From positions 68,879,713-68,943,712 of the forward strand of contig NC_092862.1 in NCBI RefSeq assembly GCF_032062135.1: DNA of 64,000 nucleotides. The letters are read 5' to 3'. Below are positions 61,601 to 64,000 of this stretch, piece by piece. A program made the translations under genes and the position numbers. Under the pieces are notes generated by a model, which was not told the origin of the DNA, did no database searches, and saw only the letters and a program-made list of their open reading frames with translations. Position 1 is the stretch's first letter; the number at the start of each line of letters is the position of its first letter. Source of the stretch: Pyxicephalus adspersus. Taxonomy: Eukaryota; Chordata; Amphibia; Anura; Pyxicephalidae.

Positions 61601-64000
61601 CATTTATTTGAAAAGGGGAGCAACCTCTAAAGAGTTATGCAATTCACATAACCAACAAAACTAGGCACGGTTTGGGTAGATCAAAGGGAAGCAAAAGTAA
61701 AACAGAAAATACATATTTCAAGAAAACTGGTTTTGTGAATAGTAATCACAAGGGTAAGTACATTTTTTGAGCAGCAATGCAAATCTCACTTTAAACAGTA
61801 TTTCAGCTCAACACTGGTGACATTTCAAATCCATCCTGCAGCCTCCCGGGGAACTTGAAAATACTTTGAAAGTGAAATTTATGCAACTAGCCTGTCATAT
61901 TTGCAGATAATACCATGTAAACATTTTGCTGTCCTTTAAAAGGATCAAATACAACAGACCAGTACAAAAAATAATACCATAGTAGAGCACATCAAACACT
62001 TAAGCATGGACGGCACACTATAAGTGTGTAGCAAAAGATTAGGGTGTGAGAAAAATGTCTTGTATTCATACAATGATATGGTCAGATAGAAAAAGCAGAC
62101 CATGCAAGTGTCAGAAAAACAAACATAGAAAAGCGAAGAGAATTCAACCCCACTTGATCAATGTTAGTAAAGAATTTGTAGAAATGATATAAACAAATAT
62201 CTACATATTTATAAATATATTGATCTTATTCTGTATGCCTTTTTGATCACCTTGTTTGTTTTGTCTTCTTTGTTTTTAACCTTTTTTATATTTACATAGA
62301 AAAATATTATTTTGCTAAACCATAATGTTTTTTTTTTCACAACCATGTTCCCTCAATACAAAATAGGCTTGATAGCAAAATCATTGTGCTTTTTATGTTG
62401 AAATTGCTAATTTTTTTACCATACATATGCCTACTTTTCCAAATGAATTACACAAATTAAAGAGGATTGAAAGGTGCAATCACTTGATACAATATTATTT
62501 TATCTCTGGTCTTAGACTCTGCCATGTCAGAATATAAGCCGATATCCAAATCTCAGAGGACAACCTATACTACATGCCTACATTCCAGTAGCATTATCTA
62601 TCAGCTTTATACCCCTCTAAACTTCATGGGTTTTGGGAAGGGATCTCATTTTTAGATAGCTTTATTAAATTTTAGCGCTCCTAGTTAAGGATTTGTGGTC
62701 AATTTCTGAAATATGACGTGAGAATAAGGTCTTTGTGATAATGCACCAACATGGAGGTGATTTTTTAGATGGTTGTTAGATGATGGTTGGATGTTGGTGT
62801 GTGCTGCATTGAGTTTCATGGATTTTCTCTGGAGTAGCTGGATAGCCTGTGGTCTTAGAATTTTATGCTTTATTTTTATTGTTACCTTCCCTTGCCTGAA
62901 AGGGGATTACATTTCATGTAATGGCTTTGCATGTGAGAGGCACACTCTGGAACTTGCACATTACCTAATAAACAGGAGGAGTATTAGGGTGGCCATTGAA
63001 AAGTTTTCAACTAACAAAGGTATATAATTCATATATTTCTGCCATAGGATTGAAACTCCTACAAGGGTGAGTCTCTTTAGAAAAAAGTGGTTAATGCCAC
63101 TGGACATAAGCGGCTTATTAGGCTCAAATGTCTGAATACTAGTATCATTAAGATGCTGACCCCATCGTAGCTGATTTTGTTATGGTGCTGTACATTTTGT
63201 TTTGGTGTTGCTATTTTGTTGCATTTGAATTGTGATTTTACATGTATCATGTTGCTGCCATAGTAGGTCTTGATTTTTTTTACTTATTGCTAAATAAACT
63301 TTTTGGATATTTTATGAATATTCCTTTGTCAGACGACTCTCTGATTTTCAGGTCCCTGCTTTTCTTTTTTACATGGGTATACTATTTGTAAACTCTTTTT
63401 CATGATTGTATTTTATGTGGCTATTGTATTTTATGTGGTTAGGTTCTCCTAGCACCATCCTTCCAAACCACAAATATTTTTGCCCATTTTGCATTGCCCT
63501 CCCAGCTGTGTTTACCAGACCTGGGTTGGTATAGCCCTATAAAATAAATTAAATATAACAGTTTTGTGAATATGTAAATAAAATGCCAAAAAAAATGTAT
63601 TATTATAAACGATGATATTTTAATTTAAGACCGTATTTTCATTATTAAATGAACTCCGTTATCTTTACACATATTATCTTTTTATGCAGGCCTGATATTT
63701 GGGTAGCATCATCAGGGGCTTTCCTAGTCTGTCCTATAGTGATCCCTGTATGGCTTTTGCATGGTTGTTGCTCTCTGATTGGAGCATTGCTTTGCCCTCT
63801 TATTGATTTCCTTTACTGCCTTTTCCCTCTTTTTTGTATTTGTATAGAAATGAAGCTCAAAAACATTTCTGTCTTCTCCAGGTGTATACAGTTTGAAAAT
63901 GGCTGATGTGATATATGTATTAGGGGTTCCAAATGGATCAATATTCAGGACTGATTCGGATAAATGGTTAAGTTTAAAAAGAAAAAGTGACAGATTTATA
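61601..64000. other. Unassigned DNA to the window edge
   Basis: Frames at 62773-63027 and 63649-63906 are hydrophobic, without domain or splice context. At 63690-63830 a GCTCTCTGATTGGAGCATTG motif loosely recalls the foldback modules at 2700-3190. The last 100 bp may enter another repeat. Confidence 0.45.

Overview
This window looks like intergenic or intronic DNA from a vertebrate nuclear genome, most likely an anuran amphibian. It is AT-rich and I found no host gene: no open frame reads as a conserved cellular protein and no exon chain is visible. The coding traces I can name are all decayed transposon proteins. The frog assignment is an inference. It rests on the mix of hAT, piggyBac, Tc1, PIF/Harbinger-like and L1 relics, and on two short dispersed repeats I associate with frog genomes: a foldback repeat with the core GGTTTGCTGGATCACCCAG, and a repeat with an (ATT)n head followed by GGATTTATATAGCGCC.

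Layout. 1-2315: mostly unique AT-rich DNA with a Tigger/mariner-like fragment and a (TA)n tract. 2316-4414: a hAT-type element with a perfect 8-bp target duplication, holding a large foldback, a 685-bp assembly gap and a minisatellite. 5627-10296: a 4.67-kb hAT element with unusually long (about 0.8 kb) inverted repeats and a ruined transposase on the minus strand. 10311-11400: degenerate repeats and a Tc1 fragment. 14931-20149: a palindromic MITE, then a 5-kb interval bounded by matching inverted ends that contains a nearly full-length but dead piggyBac transposase. 20228-23027: a dispersed repeat, a decayed tandem array, a Harbinger-like MITE and the first foldback MITE. 23030-33830: largely unremarkable. 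33830-36200: a strand-asymmetric C-rich block and a 5'-truncated L1. 38939-44969: several small hAT-type MITEs. 45136-47187: a 2-kb interval between 51-bp inverted repeats. 48976-53040: repeat copies, a second L1 and a hAT C-terminal relic. 53766-60307: a long microsatellite, foldback MITEs, a Tc1 fragment, a CpG-rich-ended element and a textbook hAT MITE. 60310-64000: mostly unassigned.

The elements do not form a pathway. They record successive transposon insertions, some nested. The parts most worth checking are the long-TIR hAT, the piggyBac-containing 5-kb interval, the palindromic MITE with splice-donor consensus on both strands, and the inverted pair at 45136/47187. All family names come from reading motifs by eye, without database searches.
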